Shown here in pieces: positions 34,629-44,925 of a stretch of 64,000 bases of DNA. This DNA is from Acrasis kona (Eukaryota > Heterolobosea > Eutetramitea > Acrasida > Acrasidae). The DNA lies in assembly GCA_026419775.2 (NCBI GenBank), contig JAOPGA020001029.1, forward strand, positions 1-64,000, in the 5' to 3' direction. The first letter of the stretch is position 1, and each line of letters begins with the position of its first letter. Below the pieces are notes generated by a model. That model had not been told where the DNA came from. It worked only from the letters and a program-made list of their open reading frames with translations, and searched no databases. Made by a program: the position numbers and the translations under genes.

Positions 34629-34865
34629 TCTCATTAAATAAAGTTTTTACTTGTTACACAAATACCAGATCTAATATTTTTGAAATACATATTCTCTACT
34701 TTTTGTTCTTTTTTGTAAATATTTCGATATTCCAAATATGTAACTTCAGAATTATTTTTAGAGGTTGACACATGAAGTTGATAGGACATGTCTATTTTTC
34801 AATGAGATTCACAACATAAAGAGTAAGTTCTAGATAATAATAATAGATAAAAATAAACCGCAAAG

Positions 34866-34876
34866 TATAAAAACAG
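34866..34876 (+). promoter_or_regulatory. TATA-like box upstream of the CWTCP-repeat gene
   Basis: TATAAAAACAG lies 43 bp upstream of the ATG at 34909. A similar box precedes the other secreted Cys-repeat gene at 59740. Function is inferred from sequence and position. Confidence 0.4.
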
Positions 34877-34908
34877 GAAGTACATTGCGAAAAAACACAA
34901 CAAACAAA

Positions 34909-36147
34909 ATGAACAAAAAACTATTAATCACAATATCACTCATGGCTTTTGTAGCCTCAGCTTTAACGGCGTCCGCAAACACTCCTTGCTGGACGTGTCC
35001 ATCAGGACAAATCCATTGGTATGATGCTGGTCTCACTACTGCACCCGGTGGAGATAGGTGTGCATGTGTTCCAGACAACAACAGAGGTTGCTGGACATGT
35101 CCTCCTGGATACATACATTGGTTCAATGCTGGACTTTCCTCTGCACCTGGTAGAGATAGCTGTGCCTGTGTTCAACGCAACGCACCAACAACCACAACAA
35201 ATGCACCAACTATTACAAGCCCTCCAAACTCCGTCGTAGTAAACAATGACAAGGATGTAAGCTTCTTCAGCTCACCGGGAGGTACGTCATGCAGTCACAG
35301 CAGAACATACAATCAAGTGGGTCAAGGTAGACCATCCATCATCATCAGTTTCCCTCTTTCAAGCGTTGGATCATTGACCCCAGGTAGATCCTATGCACTT
35401 TTGGATGTTAGGTCAACAAAATGCACAAATTCCAACAGAATATTGTCATTCGTAGCATCAGCCAACCCAAGCTACAATCTTGTTGAATCATCACCCAACG
35501 GTCCACCAAACTACTGCATCAACAACCTACAATCAACAAGCATTGGAAACAGCACTTTTTCACAAAACGGAAGTGGTTGCAGATTGTCCAAACAAATCGA
35601 TGTGACTGCCGCAATCTATGCCGCACGCAGTGCAGGAAAGAATGTTGTAACATTTGTCCTTTCCACAAGCACCATCAATGATGCTTCGAACCCAAACTTC
35701 TGCAACAGGCAAATCAATCCTAATGTGTCTCCCTTCTTCGATAACAACAACAACTGTGGTGTTGCCTTGGACGGTCGCGAAGTCTCCCCAAGCTCTTTCT
35801 ATTTGACATTGGTTAACGTCGGTTCGGGAACGACCACAACTGTTGCACCAACCACAACTAGATCACCTGTAGAGACGACCACTAGTTCACCAACATCCGC
35901 ACCTACAACTACCAGAGCACCAAGCGCTTGCTGGACATGTCCATCAGGTCAAATCCACTGGAATGATGCTGGTCTCACTACTGCACCCGGTGGAGATAGG
36001 TGTGCATGTGTTCCAGACAACAACAGAGGTTGCTGGACATGTCCTCCTGGATACATACATTGGTTCAATACTAATCTTTCCTCTGCACCTGGTGGAGATA
36101 GATGCGCCTGTGTCCCAAGAAGCCGCACATTGGCAGGAAGAAAATAA
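34909..36147 (+). CDS. Secreted protein with paired CWTCPxGxIHW repeats
   Basis: 412 aa, no intron. The ATG at 34909 gives a signal peptide (LLITISLMAFVASALTASA). Two Cys-rich repeats of about 32 residues follow (CWTCPSGQIHWYDAGL..GGDRCACVPD and CWTCPPGYIHWFNAGL..CACV). A Thr-rich linker precedes a central domain of about 200 residues with strand-rich character and scattered Cys (residues about 112-308, SYALLDVRS..., ITVNVG-like end). A second Thr/Pro linker leads to another pair of the same Cys repeats. Each repeat holds C-x2-C ... C-x-C, so disulphides or metal binding are plausible. No family is recognised. Thr-rich linkers point to O-glycosylation and an extracellular matrix, cell-wall or cyst-coat role. 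Confidence 0.75.
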   Translation: MNKKLLITISLMAFVASALTASANTPCWTCPSGQIHWYDAGLTTAPGGDRCACVPDNNRGCWTCPPGYIHWFNAGLSSAPGRDSCACVQRNAPTTTTNAPTITSPPNSVVVNNDKDVSFFSSPGGTSCSHSRTYNQVGQGRPSIIISFPLSSVGSLTPGRSYALLDVRSTKCTNSNRILSFVASANPSYNLVESSPNGPPNYCINNLQSTSIGNSTFSQNGSGCRLSKQIDVTAAIYAARSAGKNVVTFVLSTSTINDASNPNFCNRQINPNVSPFFDNNNNCGVALDGREVSPSSFYLTLVNVGSGTTTTVAPTTTRSPVETTTSSPTSAPTTTRAPSACWTCPSGQIHWNDAGLTTAPGGDRCACVPDNNRGCWTCPPGYIHWFNTNLSSAPGGDRCACVPRSRTLAGRK

Positions 36148-36528
36148 ATACAATATGAATTAGTTTTAAATTATGTCTTATTTTCTTGGTAGATTTCAAT
36201 TCTTATGCCATTCCCATACGCTTGCATTACTTCTCTTTTACGATACTCTTAAGGTGTATCTCTTACAACTCAACACTGTCCTACTTCAGAGATAAAAACA
36301 AAAAAAATATAATTTGAAAGGGAACATATCCAAAATCTATCGGTAGGTTCTTATGCTCTATAACAACCAAAATCCTATCAATGCTGTAAAATTATCCTTC
36401 TATGGTTGATTCCTTCGTAAGTTGTACAACCCGAATCCGATCTATGGTTGATGCCTGCATTGTAAGATATTGTTGTAAAAAATACATTCTTGTCACATTT
36501 CATTTTTTAGTGACGTTTACATACATCA
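36148..36528. other. Intergenic stretch, nothing recognised
   Basis: About 380 bp between the CWTCP gene and NCKAP1. The only structure seen is CTATGGTTGAT, found twice (about 36403 and 36443). It should include the NCKAP1 promoter. Confidence 0.5.
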
Positions 36529-39500
36529 ATGGCTAAGGTAGCAGAACGTCTAATTATTCTGCGTGAGCACAATGATACTTTGCTTCAAAAGCTGTACAAT
36601 ATCAAGAAGACTTTGGCGGATCCAGTCTTGAAGCCACAAATCTTCAAAGACCCTAACGCGACTAAAAAATTATTCTCACAGCTCTTAAAAGACCCACCGT
36701 TTTTCGGGGATGTTGAATCAGTACGTTTCTTTTTTACACTTTGATTTAATGCTTAATGAAGGTTCCTGGGTTTGAGCTATTAGGAAACAATGTAACCGGA
36801 AATATGGACGTATTTATGCCTATGTATATGACGTTCAGAGATGTAAATGATTGGTGCGACCACGCTCAAAAAGCGCTAGAAGAGCTTGCAAACTCCATAA
36901 ATGTAGAATTCGACCACGAGGTTAACCTGTTGACAATGACCGACTTTTTCAAAGTTTTGGTTGGATTTGCCAAAGTAGTGCTTCTAGTGAACAGAATAGA
37001 AGAAAAGAAGCTGCTAATTACCATTTTTAATGTATTGTATACAAAAGTTAATGGTTCTCAGGAGAGTAACATCCAACGAGTATACAAGATGTTTGTTGAC
37101 TTTGAGAAGCCTTACGTCAAGCTGCAAGAAGCTTTCTTCTCCATCCAAAACCACGTCGGGAGAGCTCTACAAAACATGTTACCAGTGTTCGATAAGGGCA
37201 GCTTACAATACTTGAACCAAAAGAGACCTTTGGAAATGTTGGGAGAACCAGATCGCATTCCTTACCCAGCCATTGACGACACATACATTCATATAATTCT
37301 ACATGAAGAAATAACAGAGTTTGTTGGCTTCTCATACTTTTGCTGCCCAGAAGCACTTGGACTTCGAGCAGGAAAGGACTCACCCAGTCTAAAGGCCAAC
37401 AAAAACGCACCTGACGACCGCATGTGGACTTTGCTATTAGGAAAGGTGTTACAGAACAACTTCTTGCTACCCTTATACGGAGACGAAATGATAAACATTC
37501 ATGAGCCCTACCAACAATTGGTCAAGAATTACAAAACTCCCTCGTTAAACTTGAAGAAGGACAAATCAAGTCTCAAAGCCTTTGAAGACCACGCAGCCCA
37601 ATACTCAGCACAAAGCCACAGAGACAAACGTAACTACTTGCGCATGCAGCTCAAAACTATATCTCGCATGATGATGGACTCACAAGGTTTATTAGGACCA
37701 AAATTCCAATTGGTGCTTGCCTTACTAGCACTAAGCAGACACGAACTTTTATGGTACTTCCGCCACTTGGAATGGAACAGTAAAAAATACAGAGAAGTAC
37801 AAGATCAGGACATTGCGGAGTTGGTTCATTTGGTAGAGGACATGAGTCAGACATGTTTGAAGCACAGAGAAGTCATCCGCACTTACCACAGAAAATTACT
37901 ACAAGGACTTTACGGACCTCGCACTAGCAACATTTTGGAATCATGCAGAGCACGTTTCGAAGGAGGTCAAGTCTTGAACGTGATGCAAAGCATCGTCGAC
38001 CACATTAACCAATCCGACAGCGACTTGAAGGCGCTAAGATTGAATTGGAGAAGAGCAGAAGCTTACATGAGCGGTTACCAATTCAAAGCCTCCATGTTGG
38101 ATCAAAACTGTAGATTAATGTTCCAAACCATGCTCAAGGTTTATGAACTATCCCGCAACATTGATGAGATTGAGATGCAACTCGTAGAAAAGGGAAGCTT
38201 GAAGGAACTTTACTTTTACAATAAACAAGTTGACCAGGTCTTTAAGGACACCTTGAGTGGCAACCAATCCCAACCACTCTATGTAATGAGCTTTGTGAGA
38301 ATTCTAAATTCCTTCCCCGATAACATCTCCAAGAACTTGAACCAAGAAATGAGAAAGATGATTGGTAGAAAAAGCGTATCGCAAGGAGAAGGTTACTTAC
38401 AATCCATCGTGAGTCATGTCAGGACCATGTTGGATCAACTCAGAGGAAGTCCGAACGGCTTTTTGAACCTCGCCAATCAGATCGGAGGTGACAAGGTAGC
38501 CGATCGTTTGAAACAACGCATGCTCAGCAGAAGCAGCAACAGCGTCGGAAGCAGTCCCAACAATCCATCGTCGCCCAATGGACTCAATTCACAATCAACC
38601 AGTCAAAGACCAGGATTCGAATCCTACTATTCGTCCAAGAATTTAATCGAACACATGACCAGCATCGAAAGGAACCTGACCTACTGCTTGTTCAGTTTGG
38701 CTCGCAGCCACGAGATTGCGGTCTACGATACATTATTCAGTCCATCCGAATACTTGCGCGATAACTTGCAACAATACGTGAACCAACATTTGTCATTGAT
38801 CTTGATGGCCAAACCATCCATCACGAAAGAAGGAAGGAACGATCAAAAAACACAAGACTTTAGACCGCCCAGTCAAATCATGTACGAATTGGAAACATTT
38901 TGCATGAGCTTAAAAATCATTGAACAATGCATCAATGTAGATGTTCAAGAATTACTAACGAGCGCGCTCTTCGATCACATGGTGAACCAACAACCCATCA
39001 ACAATCCACACAACGAAGCGGACACCATCGAACCAGCGTCCATGGTGTATGCCAGATGGTACGTCGACATGATTTACAACAGCAACAACAAGTACAAATT
39101 ACAATTCGTGCCTCACAAGAAATCAATGGTGAGCACCAAGGACACGCCGATCAACGGATACAGAGCGGAGGAGTACTTGGACGTGAACGAAATGAGAGTG
39201 TTGGCTCGATTGATGGGTCCGTTCGGATTCAAATTGATGGACGACATGTTGTTGGATTTGATTTATCAACAAGTGGAGAGATTGAGAGATGTGATTTCGT
39301 CGTTGGCAAGAGTATTGAGGGAACAAGAACAATTACTTTATACCGAACAAGCGCTCGATAAGGACATGAACAAGAAATTCGGTGGATTGGAGAACATGTT
39401 GCCGATCGCAATCACGATCGGAAGTTTGATGGAATTTAGAAAATGTATCAAGAGGTCGTTGAGAGAGTCCGCCAGCGATTATGTGCCGGTGATTTACAAG

Positions 39501-40100
39501 GTGTTACAGAGCGTGAGCGCACAGTGCGAAAATCAAAGTGCATTGGTCCAGAAATTGATTTGGGATTGTGGATTGGAAGATGAGAAAAATGTCGGAAAAG
39601 ATGCGGTTTTGAATCAGAAATTAGAGAGTCTTGTTCAAGCAAGTAGTGTTTGGGATGTGTTGCCCGTAGCGTTTGCGGTCATGTTGACTTTGAATAAAGT
39701 ATGGAAGGATGTTGATTACAACGTCCAATTAGAAGGTTGGAATAATAACGCTCACTTGAGCATCACTTGTTTTAATGAATTAGCTCTTGCGTTGTCCGCT
39801 TGTAATAACCAGGACAGTCAATTCTCGATCGATAACACTTACACTAAATTCGCAGAGGTAAGCAGCATGTTGTTGTTGAACATGAGGTTGGCCAAAAATT
39901 ACGAAAAACAAGTCAACTCCTGTCACATCTTTGCCGATCGTTTGATCAAGAGTTGTCCGAGTGCTTGCACTGTGAGTGTTCAGGAAGAATTCAGTCCTTA
40001 TGCAATGACCAGGAGCATATATGTTCAGACGTATGAACCACTACAAAGATTGAACTCGATCACAGCAGAAGGAACAAACAGCAGCGAAGCACAAGAATAA
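36529..40100 (+). CDS. NCKAP1: NCKAP1/Nap1/HEM, SCAR/WAVE complex subunit
   Basis: 1176 aa from exons 36529-36720 and 36762-40100 with one 41-nt intron. The family length is about 1130. Recognisable Nap1 features: the N-terminus AERLIILREHNDTLLQKLYNIKKTLADP, the LLVNRIEEKKLLITIFN segment, HRDKRNYLRMQLKTISRMMMDSQGLLGPK, the ARWYVDMIY stretch and EEYLDVNEMRVLARLMGPFGFKLMDDMLL. The protein pairs with the Sra1/PIR121 subunit and relays Rac signals to SCAR/WAVE and the Arp2/3 complex, driving pseudopod formation. An insertion rich in Ser/Asn/Gly (about residues 660-690) is not seen in animal proteins. Its presence implies actin-based crawling motility. Confidence 0.96.
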
Positions 40101-40147
40101 AATTTATATTTTGTTTATTTGATTTGTTTCTGACAGATTTGCACACT

Positions 40148-40465
40148 TCACCACCGAAATGGTGATGCAGATAGTTGATCGTGTTGTAGTATTTTACTTA
40201 CAGTTGGTTGTGACAGCATGTGAGTGGACAGCATGTGAGAGGATTGATTCTAAATGAGTTTGATAAGAATGTCTAAATAATATATCACTACTTGATTGTT
40301 TGCATGTGTAATCTGCTGCTGGTACGGGTGATAGTGAAATTGAGTTGCACTCAATCCCACCGCAGGTGCACTTGATTTCTTTGCTCTTGATCTTGTTGGA
40401 TGGGAGCTGTTTTCAAAGGTGTATTGCACAATATTTTGAAGGTTTTGCTTTGGTGTTCTGCTCAT
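40148..40465 (-). CDS. Small basic protein of 91 aa from two exons, unknown
   Basis: Exons 40292-40465 and 40148-40249 with a 42-nt GT..TTTAG intron (40250-40291) that keeps the frame and restores a Gln/Ser/His-rich C-terminus. The N-terminus reads MSRTPKQNLQNIVQYTFENS, followed by a basic stretch (SRAKKSSAPAV). The second exon contains a small internal repeat, SHML-ST-HMLS. The intron size matches the rest of the window, which supports a real gene despite its length. An alternative 3' end would use the GTAAGT at about 40199 as a donor. No homologous family is recognised. It converges with NCKAP1, 47 bp apart. Confidence 0.5.
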
Positions 40466-40507
40466 GTTTGAAGTTTTGTTTAAAAAATGTCTAGTTTATT
40501 CTTGAAG

Positions 40508-41407
40508 TCAACCAATTAAATTACAATATATATGATCACCTAAAACAATGACGTGAACCTTGTCACAATCGTTCAAGAACCATTTATCGAGATTTTCTTC
40601 ATCTTGATGCTGTTCCTTTACTGCCAACTTGCAAAATGGAATGTCAGATTGTTGGAGATTATATTTAATGCCAAAGACGAGTATGACTTCTTCATTCACA
40701 AGAATTTCTTCAAGACACATTACTTGATCCTCGCTTCTAACCCAATCTCCCACTCTTAACACTCTGTCTTTTGTGAACTCTACTTTCGACCTAACACAGA
40801 ACTCCACTCCTCTGATCTCTTCAATTTCCTCCTTCTCTTCTCTTTTGAATAAATATCGAATGGGTCTACTGGTGTTTGCACCTGATACTCTATGATTCTC
40901 ATCATCGCCTTCAATCGAATCCTTTACTACATTTTGAACAATACCTAAACAGTATTGGAGGAATGACCAACGCAGCCCCTTTTTCTTCGCCAAAATAATC
41001 TTGAACACTTGATGGAATTTTTCGAATCTCTGCGTCCATAAGAGATACAGTGGAATCATATGTTCATCAAGCTCTTCAATACAGTGTTGCACTGCATGTA
41101 TATTTGGATATTGCACACCATACAACTTTTTCACTATTGCATTTTGGCGATAGTGATGAGCAAAGCAGTAGCGAGCAAGATTGGCTGTATCAGGGTGAAC
41201 AATGTAAGAACGGAGAAGACGATAATACAAGTTGTGGTACAGAATAATTTTATAGCGATCTTTAAGAATAAGATCATGGAATATGAATGCAGAGTTCAGA
41301 GCCACTTTGTCGTAATCTGTACCGGACCAGTGATCAACACGTTCGTAGTTCAAACCGGTGCTCACAAGAATGCGATAAACTAATTGGGGCTTGAGTTGAC
41401 TTGACAT
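40508..41407 (-). CDS. CACTA-like transposon protein, C-terminal type (299 aa)
   Basis: A complete ATG-to-stop frame of 299 codons. The middle (HAVQHCIEELDEHMIPLYLLWTQRFEKFHQVFKIILAKKKG) resembles the DUF4218-type segment of CACTA/Tnp-2 transposons, where a His-rich helix is followed by a W-x-x-x-FE-x-x-x motif. The part after it (VEFCVRSKVEFTKDRVLRVGDWVRS..VFGIKYNL) fits the beta-rich tail that follows that segment. The catalytic core is absent. It could be a remnant or a captured, transcribed piece. The intact frame of 900 bp is longer than expected for neutral decay. The relation is by pattern only. Confidence 0.45.
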   Translation of the reverse strand: MSSQLKPQLVYRILVSTGLNYERVDHWSGTDYDKVALNSAFIFHDLILKDRYKIILYHNLYYRLLRSYIVHPDTANLARYCFAHHYRQNAIVKKLYGVQYPNIHAVQHCIEELDEHMIPLYLLWTQRFEKFHQVFKIILAKKKGLRWSFLQYCLGIVQNVVKDSIEGDDENHRVSGANTSRPIRYLFKREEKEEIEEIRGVEFCVRSKVEFTKDRVLRVGDWVRSEDQVMCLEEILVNEEVILVFGIKYNLQQSDIPFCKLAVKEQHQDEENLDKWFLNDCDKVHVIVLGDHIYCNLIG

Positions 41408-41570
41408 TGGTCCATTTTCAGTACAGGTATTTTTTAGGCTGGACGAAGAATAACCCTTTTTTGTACATTCGGATGGTTAGTCAACTTTAATGTTCTATAT
41501 AAACCTTTTAAAAAAACCAAAAATAGTAACACACACACACACCGACCAACCCATCACACAACACACATAC

Positions 41571-42293
41571 ATGGTCAGCTACGTCTTTTTGGATTACAAG
41601 GTGGATGAAGAAAGCAAAGGTATCAAGAAGCCAACATTTAACAAGAAAAAGAAAGCTGCACCAAAGTCCATCAGCATGCAAGACATGGAAATCACAGACA
41701 TCCAGATGAAGAACAACAGTTTTGATGACAACCCCCAGCAATACTTCACATACATCAAATACAACACATACATTGAGGGAGTGGAACATCTTTTCTTTAC
41801 CCAAGAGGATCTTGACACTTTTGTGGAATGTCGTGTTACACAGGCATACACTAAACTGTTGCATGACATGTTGATGTGTGTACCAAAGTTCTTAATGGTT
41901 GGTGGAATGGCTAAAAGGTCCTATCAAAATCACTTCCTTGGTGTCCTTCATAACAAATACTTTGATTGGTGGTGGAGCAAGCTTAAGGTTGAGGAATCTT
42001 GCACAACAATGAGTAGGCCTTGCAGAGAACTCAGTGGTGGAAGTTGTGTGGACCTTGTTGTCACAAAGACATTAACACCTCAAGTAATTTCTTCCTTGTT
42101 TGGACTTCCTCCCAATTGGTGGAGGTTTTATTATAATGACAAGGATGAGCTTAAATTTCATGTAATTAATTATGCTGTTCTTAAATACAATATTACCACA
42201 CAATGTTTTTATATTGACTTTTGTTATGCTGTTTATAAAATTATGATTAACTACTCTACAAAAACTATGGAGTGGACTTTATGTGTAAATTAA
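41571..42293 (+). CDS. Orphan ORF of 240 aa, unknown function
   Basis: An intact frame whose likely start is the ATG at 41571 (MVSYVFLDYKVDEESKG). An ATG at 41490 in frame is preceded by little and overlaps a TATATAAA sequence that would fit a promoter for the later start. The N-terminal 50 residues are basic (KKPTFNKKKKAAPKS). The rest is aromatic-rich with several W, C and Y residues (VGGMAKRSYQNHFLGVLHNKYFDWWWSKL and SSLFGLPPNWWRFYY). I see no signal peptide, membrane helix or known motif. It lies between transposon fragments, so it may be a transposon accessory gene. Codon usage in the C-terminal third drifts to A/T-rich codons. Confidence 0.45.
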   Translation: MVSYVFLDYKVDEESKGIKKPTFNKKKKAAPKSISMQDMEITDIQMKNNSFDDNPQQYFTYIKYNTYIEGVEHLFFTQEDLDTFVECRVTQAYTKLLHDMLMCVPKFLMVGGMAKRSYQNHFLGVLHNKYFDWWWSKLKVEESCTTMSRPCRELSGGSCVDLVVTKTLTPQVISSLFGLPPNWWRFYYNDKDELKFHVINYAVLKYNITTQCFYIDFCYAVYKIMINYSTKTMEWTLCVN

Positions 42294-42662
42294 TAAAAGT
42301 ATCTTACTGATTTATTGTGCGTTTTGTAATCCATTCTGATATTGATATCCAATTAACCTTTATATGGTCATTCCGATGTTTTGTCAACTTGAATATCTTC
42401 AATTTAATTCGTGTTGATGTGAAGTTATGGAACCAAGGAGGGGTGTGTTATATTGCAGTAGCACTTGCCAACATTTATGGAAAGACAATCAATACAATGC
42501 AAAAGATTTTCACTGCAAATTACACCCAAACATTGTATTGAAATGTTTATGTCCAGTAAAAGAATGTAAAACTAATGGTAGACTTTTAAGTGCACAATCT
42601 ATCACAAAGCATTTGAGAACTCACCATAATGGACTTCAAATAAAACCACTTTTGAGATCTGA

Positions 42663-42953
42663 TGCTAGTATGCTAGGATATGTTAGTATGGACACTTTCA
42701 AGCGATTCATCAAGCACTTTAGAGTTCTCAAGCCTCTCTCTGTACTCCGAAAAATCTCTACAATACTCATGGAAACTTCCCGTTCCATTTGGACCGCTCG
42801 ATGTGTTTACAAGGCAAACTGTGAACACGAGCGATCACCTTCTCGGTGATTTGTATATATAATTTTTTGTGTAAGGTAACTCATCAATAACTATTGACGG
42901 GGGTTGTAAAACTACCAATAAACTTTCAGGCTTATCCCTGTTTTCTAAAAAAA
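42663..42953 (+). mobile_element. 5'-truncated LINE insertion with 15-bp target-site duplication
   Basis: Homologous to 1051-1337, including the end of the LINE ORF (FRVLKPLSVLRKISTILMET) and the 3' UTR, ending in an A-rich tail. It is flanked by perfect 15-bp direct repeats ACTTTTGAGATCTGA at 42648-42662 and 42954-42968. Copy 1 of the host transposon has this 15-mer only once (4599-4613, minus strand). The insertion fuses the zinc-finger frame to LINE codons in frame (42427-42849), which I take as accidental. Confidence 0.92.
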
Positions 42954-43263
42954 ACTTTTGAGATCTGAATCTGATTACTTGGATGTTGAAGATGCCCTAG
43001 GAAACATTCAAGACAACATAATATTTGCACCTTCTGAACACATTGGATCTAACATATCTCAAGTGGACATTGATTTTTCAAATCTTTTTAAAAGTGATAA
43101 CAGTTTGGAAGTTAGCCAAGATATAGGAGAAATTGAGAACTTTGACAGTGTAGATGTGTAGAATTTGGTGTGCTTGTACAGTTGCAAGATGTAGACCTAT
43201 TGTACAGTTGCAAGAAAAAGAAGATACCAGGTATATAGAGCTTTTGACAATGCCTGCACTCCT

Positions 43264-44923
43264 ATGCAAGCTGCACTTGTTAAAGGAGAGACATGTTTAT
43301 CCAATGAATCATATGATGAACTAAAGAGGAAGCTGCATTTAAACATACCAGGGTCCAACAGAATCAAAAATGTCCATAGAAGAGCAACTTCTGCATCTAA
43401 CAAGTATTTCAAGCTAAGAAACCAGCATAAAGGGAAACAAATTCGACTTAGTTTGAAATCCATTATAGAGGTTGTTGCTATGAGAGCTAAGATTGCAGGA
43501 TTCAATGGCAAGAAGCTTTTATTCAAAATTACATTCGATGGACGACCTTCTGGTGGTGGAGAGGCTGGAATAATGGTTGTTCCTTTAAATTGCCCTTGCT
43601 TTCCCACTCAAGACCCAAAGAGTGTATTTTATGTAGCATTATGGAAAGGCAACGAATTAAGAGATCAGTTAATACAAAATGGAGATTGAAAAGATTATGA
43701 AATCTGGTTGTAAAGGTTATGATGTAGATTTTATATGGGTCAGTGACTGGAAGGCATGGAGTAATGTAATTGATCTTCTAAAAGGAGAATTTTGTCCTTG
43801 GTGCAACCTATCAAGAAAACAATGCAAGTTTGGTAATAAAGGTGATGACAGAGAAGAATCCAAAGAGTGCCATAATAGTCAAGACACTGAGGCCAATGAT
43901 TCAAATATTTCATCCTCTGACAAAAAAATCTACACAAAGGGATCAAGCAGAAGTGTATTAGATAGTGTATTAATCCCTGAAAATGTTTATACTGGAATAT
44001 GTGCACTTCATGCATTACAAAGATTGACTGAAGGACAAGTTAATTTGCTTTGGAAGAGCAAAGAATGTCAAATGGTTAAAAAGGAGGATTTTGTCAAATG
44101 GATGAACAAGTACATTCCTGGTTTAACAATGACTGAATCCAAAGAGGCTAACAAGAACTTCAAAGTTGGTATGTTGAAAGGGAATGATTGTAAGATGATA
44201 TTACATCCTGATAAGTTCAATGCATTTTTAAATGATAAGAACTTGGAGTTGCTGGATCATGAAAAGATGATATGGGAGTTATGGAGCCATATAGCAAGCA
44301 TACTAGACATGAATGCTATTGAGACAGAAAAATTCTGTTCAGAAGAAAAATTGCAAACACAATGTCAAGAAGCTTTAAATGAGTGGGCTGCCATGTATTA
44401 TTTGCAATCAAACAACTACAAATTCTACCATCATTTCTTGGTGTGCCATGTCATTGATATCATCAAACATCTATGGGACAACTATCAACTCACTTTAAGT
44501 CAAATCTCCAATCAAGGATGTGAAAACTCTAACCAAATACACAATTTTGTGAGAAAAAGAGGTTGTTCCAATGGTGGTGGTAAAAGAAGAAAAACAGACA
44601 TACTCCAAATTATAGAGAGACAATCAAGGATAATGTTGCTTCAATTACAACATCACCACATTTTATATGAACTTAAACATCTCAGCAAGGAACAACAAGA
44701 TGACATAAAAAGAGACAATCACATGATTTCATTATCTACCTTTAAAAAAAAGAGATATAATACAATCGAATTGAATGAAAGTGATGAGTACAATATGTTA
44801 TCAAGCCATGCATCAATTGAGGTTAGCAAAATCCTAAATCCACGGAAAGAACAAATTAGGAAGAAACCCACAAAAAAACAAGTAGATCTGACTAGAAACA
44901 ACTCTGGAACAATAATTGGCTAA
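43264..44923 (+). pseudogene. Transposase-like protein of copy 2, frameshifted
   Basis: Two overlapping frames, 43264-43689 and 43679-44923, belong to one protein. A 20-bp deletion relative to copy 1 near 43683 shifts the frame between LIQNG and IEKIMKSGC. The C-terminal half (LHALQRLTEGQVN ... WELWSHIASILD ... YKFYHHFLVCHVIDII ... SNQGCENSNQIHNFVRKR) resembles transposases in which a His-x-x-x-H helix is followed by a Q-G-x-E-x-x-N motif, the Glu probably being the last acidic residue of the catalytic triad. The family is not certain. Many Lys/Arg near the C-terminus (KPTKKQ) suggest a nuclear signal. 414 codons of the second frame are still open. Confidence 0.65.
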
Positions 44924-44925
44924 CA

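Larger units (their letters stand above)
42427..44925 (+). mobile_element. DDE-like DNA transposon, copy 2, interrupted by a LINE
   Basis: Plus-strand relative of the minus-strand element at 3131-4613. It begins with a C2H2-like zinc finger frame (CLCPVKECKTNG..SITKHLRTHH at about 42540-42635), is interrupted by a LINE 3' end (42663-42953), then resumes with the acidic YLDVEDALGNIQD segment and a long transposase-like frame to 44923. Relative to copy 1 it lacks about 390 bp near 43200, carries a 50-bp inverted segment, and has a 20-bp frameshifting deletion near 43683. Terminal repeats were not identified. Confidence 0.7.

Noticed and set aside
38927-39361. Plus-strand 144-codon Gln/Arg/His-rich frame
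   Set aside because: Shadow frame inside NCKAP1, which is conserved along this stretch.
42427-42849. 140-codon frame as a real zinc-finger gene
   Set aside because: Its second half is the inserted LINE, bounded by a 15-bp target duplication. The frame is a chance fusion.
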